Source: Chitinophagaceae bacterium
GTDB lineage: Bacteria > Bacteroidota > Bacteroidia > Chitinophagales > Chitinophagaceae
Assembly: GCA_017307755.1 (NCBI GenBank)
Contig: JAFKGQ010000006.1
Span: forward strand, 124,001 to 188,000
DNA: 64,000 nucleotides
Direction of reading: 5' to 3'
Part shown: positions 36,487 to 46,995 of the stretch, piece by piece
Position numbering within the stretch: position 1 is the stretch's first letter
Layout: each line of letters starts with the position of its first letter
Notes under the pieces: generated by a model
The model's database searches: none
What the model was told of the DNA's origin: nothing
The model's input: only the letters and a program-made list of their open reading frames with translations
Program-made: the position numbers and the translations under genes

Positions 36487-38259
36487 ATGAACAGCACAAT
36501 AAGAATAAGCAAGACGGCAGGTGTCTTTCTTTTGATCATATTGTCCACCGGGTCCTGTAAGAAGATCTCCGATCTTAACATTGACCCCAACAATTCAACA
36601 ACAGCCAGTGCAATCCCTGATTACGTGATGGCCGGCGTTCTCACTCTCACCGCTACCAATTATGGCAACTTCGGATCCGGCAATATGTCCGGCGCCATGC
36701 AACAGAGCTACCAGGACGCCTGGGGCAATGCCTTCAGTCAATACAACTGGGAGCCTGAAGACTGGACCCCTAATTATGATATCCTGCGTAACAACAAGCT
36801 GCTGCTCACCAAAACGAAGCCCTTGGGCTGGCAATTCCACCAGGGTGTAGGCCTCATCATGCGGGCCTTCAACTTCGGGTACATTGCCGATCTCTGGGGA
36901 GACGCCCCGGATTCCATGGCGCTGAAAGGAGATGAGAATTCCGCCGCAAGCCAGTTTCCCGTATTCGACTCCCAACAACAGATCTATGCCCGCGTGATCG
37001 CCGACCTGAAAGCCGCCATCCCCTTTTTGCAGGGCGCCAAGGGAGATCACCCGGAGATCACGGCCCTCACCTCGACCTCCGATGTTTTTTATGGCGGCGA
37101 CCCTGAAAAATGGCGGCGCCTGGCCTATTCGCTGCTCCTCCGCTATTACATGCGCGTCTCTTCAAAAATGGATGTCCGTGCCGATGTGGAGGCCATCGCC
37201 GGCGAAGTATTCACCAGTATCGATGATGACTTTGCCATGCCCTTTCCCGGCATAGATGTCAACTCCTCCTATCAAATGGCATCCAAATACAAGGGCAAAT
37301 CGGATTTCGAAAGAAATAAAATGTGCGGCACCTTCACCATGAAGCTAAAAGCGCTGAAAGATCCCCGCATCATCATCATGGCCGAGCCCGTCGTTACCCC
37401 TTCCGTCGTGGACGCCAGTAAGTTTGCCCCGGGCGATAACACCACCCTTACCGTCCTGCAGGGCGGAGTGCGTTATATCAACCCGGCAGCCGCCACTGCC
37501 TCCAAATTCAAACAATTCGACCCCGCTACCTATGCGGCAGACAGACCTTTCGGCGCCGTCGTGGCCAACATTTATAATCTCTATGACACCGCCTCCGTCT
37601 ATGTCGGCATCCCCATCGCCTATAGTAACAACGATTTTCAATACAACATCAACGGGGCGGGGACGCAATCCTTGTCCAACAATAATTACGTGTCTTACCT
37701 GCGCAGAAGCATTTATGACCAACCCAAAGGCGCCCTGCTAAAACAGCGCCTGGCTTCCTACAGTGAAATTTGTTTCGATCTGGCCGAAGCCGCGCAGAAA
37801 GGCTGGAATGTAATAAAATCAGCAGACTATTGGTACTACAAGGGCATCCAGGCTTCCTTCGACACCTGGCAGGTGTTCAGCTCGTACCAGTCGGACGTCG
37901 ATGCCTATTATGGTTGTGTGAAGAACTACAACGACTATATCGCCCAGCCTTCCGTCGTTTACGACGGCAGTCTGCAAAGGATCATCGAGCAGAAATGGAT
38001 CGCCGCCTGGCAGGCCTGCAACGAAGCCTGGATGGACTGGAGAAGGACTGGATTCCCAACGCTTGGCATCGGCTGGGCCGCCTACAGGGCTCAAACCCCC
38101 ATCCGCTTTGCTTACTTCAATTCGGAATTGCAAAATAATTCCGCCAATGCAAATGCCGCCATCGGGCTGCTGCAGACGACGGGTTTTGTAGGAGCAGACG
38201 GCAACAACAGCTGCTGGTCAAAGACCTGGTTGCTCCAGGGAACAAACAAACCCTGGTAA
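36487..38259 (+). CDS. SusD/RagB-family glycan-binding lipoprotein
   Basis: A 590-residue surface lipoprotein with signal peptide and lipobox STGSC (Cys24). It shows the SusD-like N-terminal segment (LNIDPNNSTTASAIPDYV), a helical core (YIADLWGDAPDS is the usual family motif) and a C-terminal region rich in aromatic residues. It partners the receptor encoded 32 bases upstream. Both SusD proteins here belong to the SusD-like-2 style but share little obvious sequence, so they probably recognise different glycans. Confidence 0.92.
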   Translation: MNSTIRISKTAGVFLLIILSTGSCKKISDLNIDPNNSTTASAIPDYVMAGVLTLTATNYGNFGSGNMSGAMQQSYQDAWGNAFSQYNWEPEDWTPNYDILRNNKLLLTKTKPLGWQFHQGVGLIMRAFNFGYIADLWGDAPDSMALKGDENSAASQFPVFDSQQQIYARVIADLKAAIPFLQGAKGDHPEITALTSTSDVFYGGDPEKWRRLAYSLLLRYYMRVSSKMDVRADVEAIAGEVFTSIDDDFAMPFPGIDVNSSYQMASKYKGKSDFERNKMCGTFTMKLKALKDPRIIIMAEPVVTPSVVDASKFAPGDNTTLTVLQGGVRYINPAAATASKFKQFDPATYAADRPFGAVVANIYNLYDTASVYVGIPIAYSNNDFQYNINGAGTQSLSNNNYVSYLRRSIYDQPKGALLKQRLASYSEICFDLAEAAQKGWNVIKSADYWYYKGIQASFDTWQVFSSYQSDVDAYYGCVKNYNDYIAQPSVVYDGSLQRIIEQKWIAAWQACNEAWMDWRRTGFPTLGIGWAAYRAQTPIRFAYFNSELQNNSANANAAIGLLQTTGFVGADGNNSCWSKTWLLQGTNKPW

Positions 38260-38274
38260 ACACTTATATAGCCA

Positions 38275-41200
38275 ATGCGACATTTTACACGCCTGACCAG
38301 GCTGCTGGTCGTCTATTGCCTGTCCGGCACGCTGCCCGCCGCCGGACAGGTTGATCATACGGGAGGCCTGATGCCCGTTCCAAAAGAATACAACCCGACA
38401 GACGCACGTTTTCCTATCACAGACAACTTTAAGGTTGCCGTCACCGGCCCCTGCGACCCACGGCTCTATGCAGAAGCAAGCCGCTTCATCCGGCGACTGA
38501 GTGAACGTACCGGCATCTTCCTGGACAAACAGGGTTTTGTAGGACCAAAAGACAACGACCCCACATCCTCCCTCCTGATCGAAGTACACGCGCCAGGCAA
38601 ACTGTCCATCGACGCCGACGAAAGCTACAACCTCGATATCTCCTCCACCAGGGTACGCCTTTCCGCCGCCACCGATATAGGAGCCATCCGGGGTCTGGAA
38701 ACACTTTTACAGATGCTGAGCGCCGGTAACACAGGCTACTACTTCCCGGGAGCCACGATCCGGGATACGCCCCGCTTCCCCTGGCGCGGTCTGCTGCTGG
38801 ACGTAGCCCTCCACTTCATGCCCGTGGATGAAGTAAAAAGGACGCTGGACGGCATGGCCGCCGTAAAGATGAATGTCCTCCATCTGCACCTGTGCAACGA
38901 CCAGGGTTTCCGCGTGGAATCCAAAGTCTTCCCCCGCCTCCACAAGGTAGCCTCCGACGGTATGTACTACACGCAAGAAGACATCCGTTCTATTATACAA
39001 TACGCCGGTGAGCGGGGTATCCGCATAGTACCCGAATTCGTTGTACCCGCTCATACCACGGCGATCCTCACCGCCTATCCGGAACTCGCCAGTATTCAAC
39101 GCAATTATACACTGCAACGTTATTTCGGCGTCTTTGACCCTATCATGGACCCCACCAACGAAAAAGTGTACGTCTTCCTCGACAAGCTGTTCACGGAAAT
39201 GACAGCCCTCTTCCCGGACGCATACTTCCACATCGGCGGAGACGAAAACACCGGCAAGGACTGGCAAGCCTCCCCCCGCATCAGGACATTCATGAAGACC
39301 CACAATATGAAAACCTTCATGGACCTCCAGACATATTTCAACAGACGCATCCAACCCATCCTCCGCAAGAACGGAAAGATCATGATGGGCTGGGACGAGA
39401 TCTGGCAGCCGGGCGTACCCAAAGATATCGTCATCCAATCCTGGCACGGGAATACACCGTTTTTTAGCTCAGTAAGGGCCGGTTACAAAGCCATCCTCTC
39501 CAGCGGATACTATATCGACCTCATCCAACCCGCCTCCTACCATTACCTCAATGACCCCATCCCCGACAGTATACGACTCACAAACGAAGAAGCAAAGAAT
39601 ATTCTGGGCGGTGAGGCTACAATGTGGAGCGAGCTGGTATCCCCCGAGACAGTAGACTCACGGATATGGCCACGTACAGCCGCCATCGCCGAAAGACTCT
39701 GGTCGCCGGCATCCGTCGCTGACACAAACGACATGTACAGAAGACTCAACATCGTCAGTCTTCAGCTGGAATACCTGGGACTACGACATCAGTTGTATCA
39801 ACAAGCCCTTCTTCGGCGTCTGACAAACAGCTATGACACCAGAGCCCTGCAAACACTGGTCGACGTCCTGGAGCCGCTGAAGATCTACCAGCGTAACCAG
39901 GGAGATACCATGTACACGGTGTTCTCGCCACTGACAAAACTGGCCGATGCCGCCATTCCCGATCCACCCCTGCCCCGTCTGTTCAATATCCAGATAGACG
40001 ATTTTTTACAACATCCTACCCCGCAGCTGGAAAAAGCCATCAGGGAAAAACTGACCCTTTGGAAAGATAATGACACGGCCTTCCGCCGGCTGTTGGCACA
40101 TTCACCCGTCCTGCAGGAGGCCGCCTCTCATTCGGAAAACCTTTCCGTGCTGGCATCCGCCGGACTGGAAGCCATCCAACGCATACATGATCACATACAT
40201 CCATCCTCCGAATGGCTGCAAGAGTGCAAGGTCATAGCAGACAAAGCCCAAACACAAGACGGGCGATGCGAGCTACAGGTAGTAACAGCCATTTATAAAT
40301 TGATCCTCCGGGCCGGCCAACCCAACCCCAACCCCGCTGGCCCGGCCACAGGCTTCTGGCAGGAATACCATGAAGCCTATCCGGTAGGCGCAACCCCCAA
40401 TGAAAACGAGGTCCGCAGCATCGCTGTAGACCCGCAATCCAATATATGGATTGCCACCGCAGCAGGTGTATTCCTGAAAAAGCAAGGCGATAGTAAATGG
40501 TCGCCTTGCCCTACGGCCGTCGCAGACAAAGGCCCCGCCTATGCCGTTGTCCTCCACCAATCTGTTATATTCATCGGCTCTTGGAACGGCCTGTTCCACA
40601 CCACCGGCGCCAACACCATGGAAAAGATCCCCGGTACGGAAGGCCCCATATCCACGCTTTGCCACGCCGCCGAAGGCATCTATGCCCTGGGCCCTCGCGG
40701 AGCCTGGCTGTTCGACGGAAAACGCCTGGTCAAAAAGAACTACTCCCTCCCCCGAAGCATACGCAGCGCCGTCTCCGACGGAACAGGCGGCATCTGGATC
40801 GCCAGCGATGTAGGACTCTATCATTGCAACGGACAAAACCAGGAACACTACGAGGGCTCCGCCGCTCTCCTGAGCGCCGGTCTGAGAGGCCTTGCCACGG
40901 ATGACGATCACCGCCTCTGGGCAGGAGGACTGGGAGGCGTCTCCATCCTGGAAGATGGGAAAAAACAAAAAGAGATCACACCCCATGAAGGATGCCCCTC
41001 GATCTATGTCAACTGCGTCCGCAGGTCGCCCGATGGAACGATGTGGGTCGGCACCCGCGTAGGCGTCGTCCGCTATTATGCAGATGGCTCCCACTCACTG
41101 CGTTTCAGCCGTCGCTGGTTGATGGACGACCAGGTCAATGACGTCGCCTTCGATACGGCAGGCAACGCCTGGATCGCCACGGCACAAGGCGTCAGCGCCA

Positions 41201-42501
41201 TCCGCCGTAAATGGATGACCCTGGCTTCAAAACAGGATTACTTTTATGACGTACTGATGAAAAGACATATCCGCGCACCCTGGATAGCAGGACAATGCCA
41301 CCTGAAGATAGCCGGAGATACCACCTCCTGGCAACCCGAGGACGATGACAACGACGGCGAATTTACAGGCAACTACCTGACCATGGAATCCTTCCGGTAT
41401 GCAGTCACACACAGCGAGGACGCAAGGATCAAGGCAGGAAAGGCATTCCGCTTCCTTATGCAGTTGCGGGAAGTCACAGACGGTGACGGCTATTTCGCCA
41501 GGACCATCGTACCCGCCGGATGGGGAGAGCGCGTACACGACGGCAATATAAGATACACACCACAGGAACATGCCGAAAAAGAAGTGGAAGACCCCCGCTA
41601 CAAACCCGTGGAAAATCGCTGGAGATTGTCGGCAGACGGCAAATGGCGCTGGAAAGGAGATGCCAGCAGCGACGAATGGTGCGGACATATGATGGGCTAT
41701 TTCTTTTACTATCAGCTCGTGGCCGACGAAAAGGAAAAAGCCCTGGTACGCCGGCACGTGACCACCCTCGTCGATCATCTCATCGCCCACGACTACAATA
41801 TGATGGACATCGACGGGACCCATACGCATTGGGCAGTATGGTCACCGGCATCCCTCAACCGCGATCCCGAATGGGCCCAGGACAAAACCCACAATTCTAT
41901 GGAACTGCTGGCCTTCCTGAAACTGGCCTGGTATATGACGGGTGACACGACCTACCAGCATCATTATCTCCACTTGATAAAAGACGAACACTATCTGGAC
42001 AATATGGCCGGCATCTCCCGGCAGGACCCGGCGTGGTTCATCTATTATGACGCCACCATGCAGGCCTATCTCTACCCCATCCTGCTGCACTGTGAAAAAG
42101 ATCCCGCCTTACTGGATTTCTATCGTCAACACCTGGACGAATTTATAAAGAATAGACAGAACGATCACAACCCCCTCATCGATTTCCTGTATTGCTTCGC
42201 CCGGGACAAAAAGAGGGACCCGTCTCCCTCCCTGGACTTCCTGACAGACACACCCCTGGACCTCATCGACTGGCATATCGACCACACCCGCCGGGAAGAT
42301 ATACAACTGACACATACGCCCGTCCTCGACGAATGGCAGGTGGACAAACTTCCCCCCGCCAGCATCCGGCAGGTGGTACGTTGGGACAAGAACCCCTGGG
42401 CGGCATCAGGCGGTACGCCCGATATGGAAAGAGAGCCCGTATTCTGGCTCCTGCCCTACTGGATGGGACGGTACCTGCAATTGATAGCACCCGAACAATA
42501 A
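38275..42501 (+). CDS. GH20 hexosaminidase fused to a beta-propeller and a helical-barrel domain
   Basis: A 1408-residue secreted protein (signal ends near PAAGQ). Residues about 25-150 are a GH20b domain, and about 155-510 the GH20 barrel with catalytic D323-E324 in HIGGDENTG. About 520-700 is helical linker. About 705-990 is a beta-propeller with 'DPQSNIWIATAAGVF' and 'SPDGTMWVGTRVGVV' blades, like the sensor propellers of hybrid two-component systems but with no kinase. About 997-1408 is a helical domain resembling an alpha/alpha toroid: RHIRAP, DNDGE, WRWKGDASSDE (E1134) with H1138, PLDLIDW and final LLPYWMGRY. The propeller-toroid unit recurs twice in the next gene. Function beyond HexNAc release is unknown. 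Confidence 0.82.
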   Translation: MRHFTRLTRLLVVYCLSGTLPAAGQVDHTGGLMPVPKEYNPTDARFPITDNFKVAVTGPCDPRLYAEASRFIRRLSERTGIFLDKQGFVGPKDNDPTSSLLIEVHAPGKLSIDADESYNLDISSTRVRLSAATDIGAIRGLETLLQMLSAGNTGYYFPGATIRDTPRFPWRGLLLDVALHFMPVDEVKRTLDGMAAVKMNVLHLHLCNDQGFRVESKVFPRLHKVASDGMYYTQEDIRSIIQYAGERGIRIVPEFVVPAHTTAILTAYPELASIQRNYTLQRYFGVFDPIMDPTNEKVYVFLDKLFTEMTALFPDAYFHIGGDENTGKDWQASPRIRTFMKTHNMKTFMDLQTYFNRRIQPILRKNGKIMMGWDEIWQPGVPKDIVIQSWHGNTPFFSSVRAGYKAILSSGYYIDLIQPASYHYLNDPIPDSIRLTNEEAKNILGGEATMWSELVSPETVDSRIWPRTAAIAERLWSPASVADTNDMYRRLNIVSLQLEYLGLRHQLYQQALLRRLTNSYDTRALQTLVDVLEPLKIYQRNQGDTMYTVFSPLTKLADAAIPDPPLPRLFNIQIDDFLQHPTPQLEKAIREKLTLWKDNDTAFRRLLAHSPVLQEAASHSENLSVLASAGLEAIQRIHDHIHPSSEWLQECKVIADKAQTQDGRCELQVVTAIYKLILRAGQPNPNPAGPATGFWQEYHEAYPVGATPNENEVRSIAVDPQSNIWIATAAGVFLKKQGDSKWSPCPTAVADKGPAYAVVLHQSVIFIGSWNGLFHTTGANTMEKIPGTEGPISTLCHAAEGIYALGPRGAWLFDGKRLVKKNYSLPRSIRSAVSDGTGGIWIASDVGLYHCNGQNQEHYEGSAALLSAGLRGLATDDDHRLWAGGLGGVSILEDGKKQKEITPHEGCPSIYVNCVRRSPDGTMWVGTRVGVVRYYADGSHSLRFSRRWLMDDQVNDVAFDTAGNAWIATAQGVSAIRRKWMTLASKQDYFYDVLMKRHIRAPWIAGQCHLKIAGDTTSWQPEDDDNDGEFTGNYLTMESFRYAVTHSEDARIKAGKAFRFLMQLREVTDGDGYFARTIVPAGWGERVHDGNIRYTPQEHAEKEVEDPRYKPVENRWRLSADGKWRWKGDASSDEWCGHMMGYFFYYQLVADEKEKALVRRHVTTLVDHLIAHDYNMMDIDGTHTHWAVWSPASLNRDPEWAQDKTHNSMELLAFLKLAWYMTGDTTYQHHYLHLIKDEHYLDNMAGISRQDPAWFIYYDATMQAYLYPILLHCEKDPALLDFYRQHLDEFIKNRQNDHNPLIDFLYCFARDKKRDPSPSLDFLTDTPLDLIDWHIDHTRREDIQLTHTPVLDEWQVDKLPPASIRQVVRWDKNPWAASGGTPDMEREPVFWLLPYWMGRYLQLIAPEQ

Positions 42502-42514
42502 AAACGTATTCATT

Positions 42515-45500
42515 ATGATGAGACATCCATTCTTACCCTTTCTTTTGACAACCCTTACCTTTACCACATTCGCTCAACCCGCGCAACCTATCCACAAAGA
42601 CCACCCCTTCCAACAGGACTATAGTATCAAATATGAAACGCCCGCCACCACCCCCCTCCTCACCAGGGTGGTCTGCGACAGGAATGGAGTTATCCAGGTC
42701 TTTTCATCCGAAGGCCTCCTGCGCCCTTTCAACGGCGCATTCCTCTACCCCGGTCAGTTGAGCCCGGACAGGACCTATCGCCCCATGAAGGATAAAAAGA
42801 TCAGGGACATAGGGCTCTGTGAAGGACAACTGGTCTATGTCGACTCCACCACGGTGCTAAGCAATGCCTGGGCCGGGAAATTGTATTGTCACCATACCCT
42901 GCCGGATGTAAGCGTATTCGCCGTGGCGCCCGACCTCGGCGCCCTGCTTTCCAACGGCTCCACCCTGCAATACTGCAAGGATTCAAAAGTAGAATGGACC
43001 CGCCGCTCCGAAGATAAGGTCCTCGATATACAATTCGATACGACAACCCATTGCTTCTGGATACTCGGCAAAAACACACTCTCCCTCTTCACCCCCACAG
43101 ATAAAAGCCTGCGTACCATCTACCACGGCAACGACCTCACCTGCTTCGCACCCGGTAAACACACGGTTCTTATAGGCACTCATGACGGGTATCTCACCCT
43201 GGACACAAAAACATATACCCCACAGGGTGATATCCGCCGCAAACTGCCCTGCACAGACCTCACCGTCATCCGTATCATCAGAGGGAAAACCTGGTTTGGC
43301 TCCGGCAAAGGGGCTTTCAAACTCCGGGACGACGGTAAATACGATTACTATGCCTCCCGTCGCTGGCTCCCCTCCGACAATGTAGCTGACATCGCACCCG
43401 GCCCCGGAGGTTCCGTGCTTATACTCACAGACAAGGGATTGGGAGATATCCGCTTTTCAAATATGACCCTGTACGATAAAGCAATGTTCTACGAACAGCA
43501 GGTCAGGGACAGACATATCCGGCTGGGGTTCAACGCGACACTGGCCGGGATAAAAGACGGTGACATCAGCACCGGGTCCGTTGAAGACTCCGACAACGAC
43601 GGCCTGTGGACCTCTATGTACCTGGGAGCCGAAGCCTTCCGTTATGTGGTCACCCGTTCGCCGGAAGCCCTGCAGAATTGCCGGGAATCCCTGGACGCCA
43701 TGGAACGCCTATACACCGTCAACTCTCTGAAAGGATTCCCCTCCCGCTCATTCGAAAGAAGAGGCTATGCCGCTTCGGATACACAGGTCTGGAAAAGAGC
43801 GCCGGATCCCCAATGGGACTGGAAATCCACCACCAGCAGTGACGAAGCCATCGGACATATCTTCGTCTTCGGCGTCATCGCCGAGTTGGTGGACGACACG
43901 GCATGCAAACGCAAAGCGATACGGCTCATCGACGCCCTGATGACACACATCGTCGAACACGACATGTACCTCATCGACTGGAACGGCCAACCCACCACCT
44001 GGGGAAGATGGAACCCCGCCTATGTCAATGCACGCCCGGTAATGGTGGGCGACAGAAAGATCAACTCCTCCAATATCATCGCCATGCTGCAGACAGCCTG
44101 GCGCTTCACAGGCAAAAAGATGTTCCGCGACAAGGCCTTCGAATTGATGACTAAGTACGGCTACCTGGACAACCTCATGCGCCCGATGAAAGAGATAGGA
44201 TCCGCTCCTCCGGAAGCAGATGACCTCAGCCGGCGTCTCTCGGAGAACTGGAACCACTCCGACGACGAGATGTATTTCCTCGGTTACTGGGGACTATACA
44301 GATACGCTTTCAACCCCACCCTCAAATCAAAATTCAAAGCCTCCATCCTGGACCACTGGCAGGCCGAACGACCTGAAAAGGAAGGGGCATGGAATATCTT
44401 TACTGCGATGACAGGTACGCCCGATTTCGATCTGAAAGAAGCCATCTGGTACCTGCAGGAATACCCCATGGACCTGGTAGATTGGTCGGTAAACAACAGC
44501 CACCGGAAAGACATCGAATTTATACCCGCCAACTTCCGCAGACAAACGATCAAAGAAGTGCTGCCCCCCGACGAACTCCCCGTCAGCCGTCACAACAGCA
44601 ATCGTTTTGACCTGGACGACCACGGCAACGGAGGGTCCGAATACAGCGCGGGAGACATCTGGCTGCTGCCCTACTGGATGGGCAGATACCAAAAAGTCAT
44701 CAGCGCCCCTGCCACATCTCCCGCATCCGTCATATCCATCCCTTCCAAACCCTCAGCCCATCCCGGATCCACCTATACAGACATCCCTTACCTCCAACCC
44801 TACAGCATCCGTGACTACCCCACACAACCCATCACAGAATTCCTCACCGTACTAAAAGACCGTAACAATCACATCCAGATACTATCAAACGAAGGCCTCC
44901 TCCAACCCCGGGAAGGCCGCCTCTTGTACCCCGGCGCCCTGGTAAAGGACGTCATATACAGACCTCTCGCAGATCGTAAGATCAAAAATATGTGCCTTTC
45001 CGAAGGTCAGCTGGTATACGTCGATGACAAAGCCCTCTTCAGCAACGCCTGGGCCGGCAAGCTATATGTACCTCACGGAATGCCGGATGTACACCTGCTC
45101 GCGGCAGGGGCCCCGGGCGAGTACATGATCTCAAACAAATACCAGATCATGCTGATACAGGACGGCCGCATCACCTGGTCAGGCAATTCCGTCGAACCAT
45201 TACTCCAGATCCGCTACCACCCGGCCACCAAAAAATTCTGGTTGCTCGCCGAACACACCCTCTTCTCCCTCACAAACAAAAAACTAACCCCCGCTTTCAC
45301 AAACGACAGCCTCACCTGTTTTGCCGTCCTCGACAAATACATCCTGGTAGGCACCCACAACGGCTACTGGCAGTTGTCACTCCCCTCCTGCCTCCCAACA
45401 GGCCCCTGCAACAGACGCCTGCCGGCCACCGACCTCACCACCATCGAAACCATCGACAACCAAATATGGTTCGGCTCCACAAAAGGAGCATTCATAGCCT

Positions 45501-46969
45501 CCGGCAACAAAACACGTACCCCTTCCAACAACGGAACATTCAACTATTTCGCCGGCGGAAGATGGCTGCCCGGCGATCATGTCATCAGTATAGCAAAAGG
45601 CAAAAACAATACGGCGCTCATTCTAACCGACCAGGGCCTCGCAAACATCTCCTTTCAGCCAATGACACTGGCGCAAAAAGCCTCGTACTATGAGGACATC
45701 GTCCGGCAGCGTCACATCCGTTACGGTTTTTACAGCGATTATTCCAATCTCGTCAAAGGGGACCTCTCCACCGCTGAAATGGGACCGCATGACAGCGACA
45801 ACCTTTGGACCTCCATGTACCTTGTCGCGGAAATGTTCAGGTACCTGGCTACAGGTGACAAAGACGCCGCACAGAACTGTCGCGAATCGTTCGACGCGAT
45901 GGAACGGCTGTTTACCCTCAGCGGCATACCCGGTCTTTTTGGCCGCTGCATCGAAAGAAAAGGCACGGTCACATTCAAAGACGAATACAGAAAGAATATA
46001 GAAGCCTATTGGTATCCCGGTTACGCACATACGCCTAGCAGCTGGCGCCATTCGCCCGACCCCGAATGGGACTGGAGAGGCTCTGCCAGCAGCGATCAGA
46101 CGGTAGGCCAGTACTTCGCCCTTACCCTCGTCGCCCAATACATGGATGACAAGGACATGCGGCAACGCGCCATCCGGCTTATCGACCAGCTCACCGGATA
46201 CATCGTAGATCATGGTCTTACATTGACAGACTTCGACGGCAAACCCACCCTCTGGGGAAGATGGACACCCGAATACGTCAACAGGTTTCCCGACATGGTC
46301 GGTGACAAAAAACTATACTCCTCCAATATCATCAGCTTCCTGCAGACAGCCTACCATTTCACAGGCAAGGAACGATACAAAAAAAAAGCCCTTGAGCTCT
46401 TATACAAAGAACATTATTTGACCAACCTCACAAGACCCGTAAAAGAGATAGGCCCCGCACCCGACACGGCCGACGCATGGAGCAAAGAACTCTCGGGCGG
46501 ATGGAACAACTCCGACGACGAAATGTACTTCCTCGCCTATTGGGGGCTCTACCCTTATGCACTCAATACCACATTGAAAGAAAAATACCGGTCAGCCATA
46601 CATGATCACTGGAATTATAAAAGACCCGCAAAGGATGGACTATGGAATCTTTGCTACGGCACCCTCATAAACCCCGCCAACTTCGACCTGGACAAGACCA
46701 TTTGGGAATTACAGCGCATGCCCATGGACCTCATCACCTGGCCCATTCATAACAGCCACCGCGGGGATCTCACGGGCATCCTGCCCCCCGACGAAAGACC
46801 CCAGAACAAACATAATCGCAACCTGTTCGAGCTGGACGACAAAGGAGGCAACGGCAGCTCCGAGCTGGGCGGCGGGGACGTCTATCTGCTGCCCTACTGG
46901 ATGGGCCGCTACTTCGGCGCCATTAGCGCCCCCGCAGACAACGATCGGAATATCCCGCTTACATATTAA
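42515..46969 (+). CDS. Giant secreted protein with two tandem propeller plus helical-barrel units
   Basis: A 1484-residue secreted protein (signal MMRHPFLPFLLTTLTFTTFA). It is an internal duplication: unit 1 has a propeller at about 35-330 and a toroid-like domain at 333-725; unit 2 has them at about 760-1063 and 1066-1475. Matching anchors are SEGQLVYVD, SNAWAGKLY, WFGS-KGAF, RHIR (333 and 1066), LWTSMYL, DDEMYFL, PMDL, and LLPYWMGRY at the end of each. A Pro/Ser-rich linker joins them near 727-755. Putative active-site residues in unit 1 (SSDE at 441-444, H448) are SSDQ (1192-1195) and Q1199 in unit 2. No characterised family is recognised. Glycan cleavage by unit 1 with binding by unit 2 is a guess. 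Confidence 0.8.
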   Translation: MMRHPFLPFLLTTLTFTTFAQPAQPIHKDHPFQQDYSIKYETPATTPLLTRVVCDRNGVIQVFSSEGLLRPFNGAFLYPGQLSPDRTYRPMKDKKIRDIGLCEGQLVYVDSTTVLSNAWAGKLYCHHTLPDVSVFAVAPDLGALLSNGSTLQYCKDSKVEWTRRSEDKVLDIQFDTTTHCFWILGKNTLSLFTPTDKSLRTIYHGNDLTCFAPGKHTVLIGTHDGYLTLDTKTYTPQGDIRRKLPCTDLTVIRIIRGKTWFGSGKGAFKLRDDGKYDYYASRRWLPSDNVADIAPGPGGSVLILTDKGLGDIRFSNMTLYDKAMFYEQQVRDRHIRLGFNATLAGIKDGDISTGSVEDSDNDGLWTSMYLGAEAFRYVVTRSPEALQNCRESLDAMERLYTVNSLKGFPSRSFERRGYAASDTQVWKRAPDPQWDWKSTTSSDEAIGHIFVFGVIAELVDDTACKRKAIRLIDALMTHIVEHDMYLIDWNGQPTTWGRWNPAYVNARPVMVGDRKINSSNIIAMLQTAWRFTGKKMFRDKAFELMTKYGYLDNLMRPMKEIGSAPPEADDLSRRLSENWNHSDDEMYFLGYWGLYRYAFNPTLKSKFKASILDHWQAERPEKEGAWNIFTAMTGTPDFDLKEAIWYLQEYPMDLVDWSVNNSHRKDIEFIPANFRRQTIKEVLPPDELPVSRHNSNRFDLDDHGNGGSEYSAGDIWLLPYWMGRYQKVISAPATSPASVISIPSKPSAHPGSTYTDIPYLQPYSIRDYPTQPITEFLTVLKDRNNHIQILSNEGLLQPREGRLLYPGALVKDVIYRPLADRKIKNMCLSEGQLVYVDDKALFSNAWAGKLYVPHGMPDVHLLAAGAPGEYMISNKYQIMLIQDGRITWSGNSVEPLLQIRYHPATKKFWLLAEHTLFSLTNKKLTPAFTNDSLTCFAVLDKYILVGTHNGYWQLSLPSCLPTGPCNRRLPATDLTTIETIDNQIWFGSTKGAFIASGNKTRTPSNNGTFNYFAGGRWLPGDHVISIAKGKNNTALILTDQGLANISFQPMTLAQKASYYEDIVRQRHIRYGFYSDYSNLVKGDLSTAEMGPHDSDNLWTSMYLVAEMFRYLATGDKDAAQNCRESFDAMERLFTLSGIPGLFGRCIERKGTVTFKDEYRKNIEAYWYPGYAHTPSSWRHSPDPEWDWRGSASSDQTVGQYFALTLVAQYMDDKDMRQRAIRLIDQLTGYIVDHGLTLTDFDGKPTLWGRWTPEYVNRFPDMVGDKKLYSSNIISFLQTAYHFTGKERYKKKALELLYKEHYLTNLTRPVKEIGPAPDTADAWSKELSGGWNNSDDEMYFLAYWGLYPYALNTTLKEKYRSAIHDHWNYKRPAKDGLWNLCYGTLINPANFDLDKTIWELQRMPMDLITWPIHNSHRGDLTGILPPDERPQNKHNRNLFELDDKGGNGSSELGGGDVYLLPYWMGRYFGAISAPADNDRNIPLTY

Positions 46970-46995
46970 TCTGTACCATCTTTATCTGACACCTG

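Noticed and set aside
40402..41250. Propeller of the GH20 fusion read as part of a hybrid two-component sensor
   Set aside because: Although the blades resemble sensor propellers, no membrane helix, kinase or response-regulator domain follows; the chain continues into the toroid-like domain.
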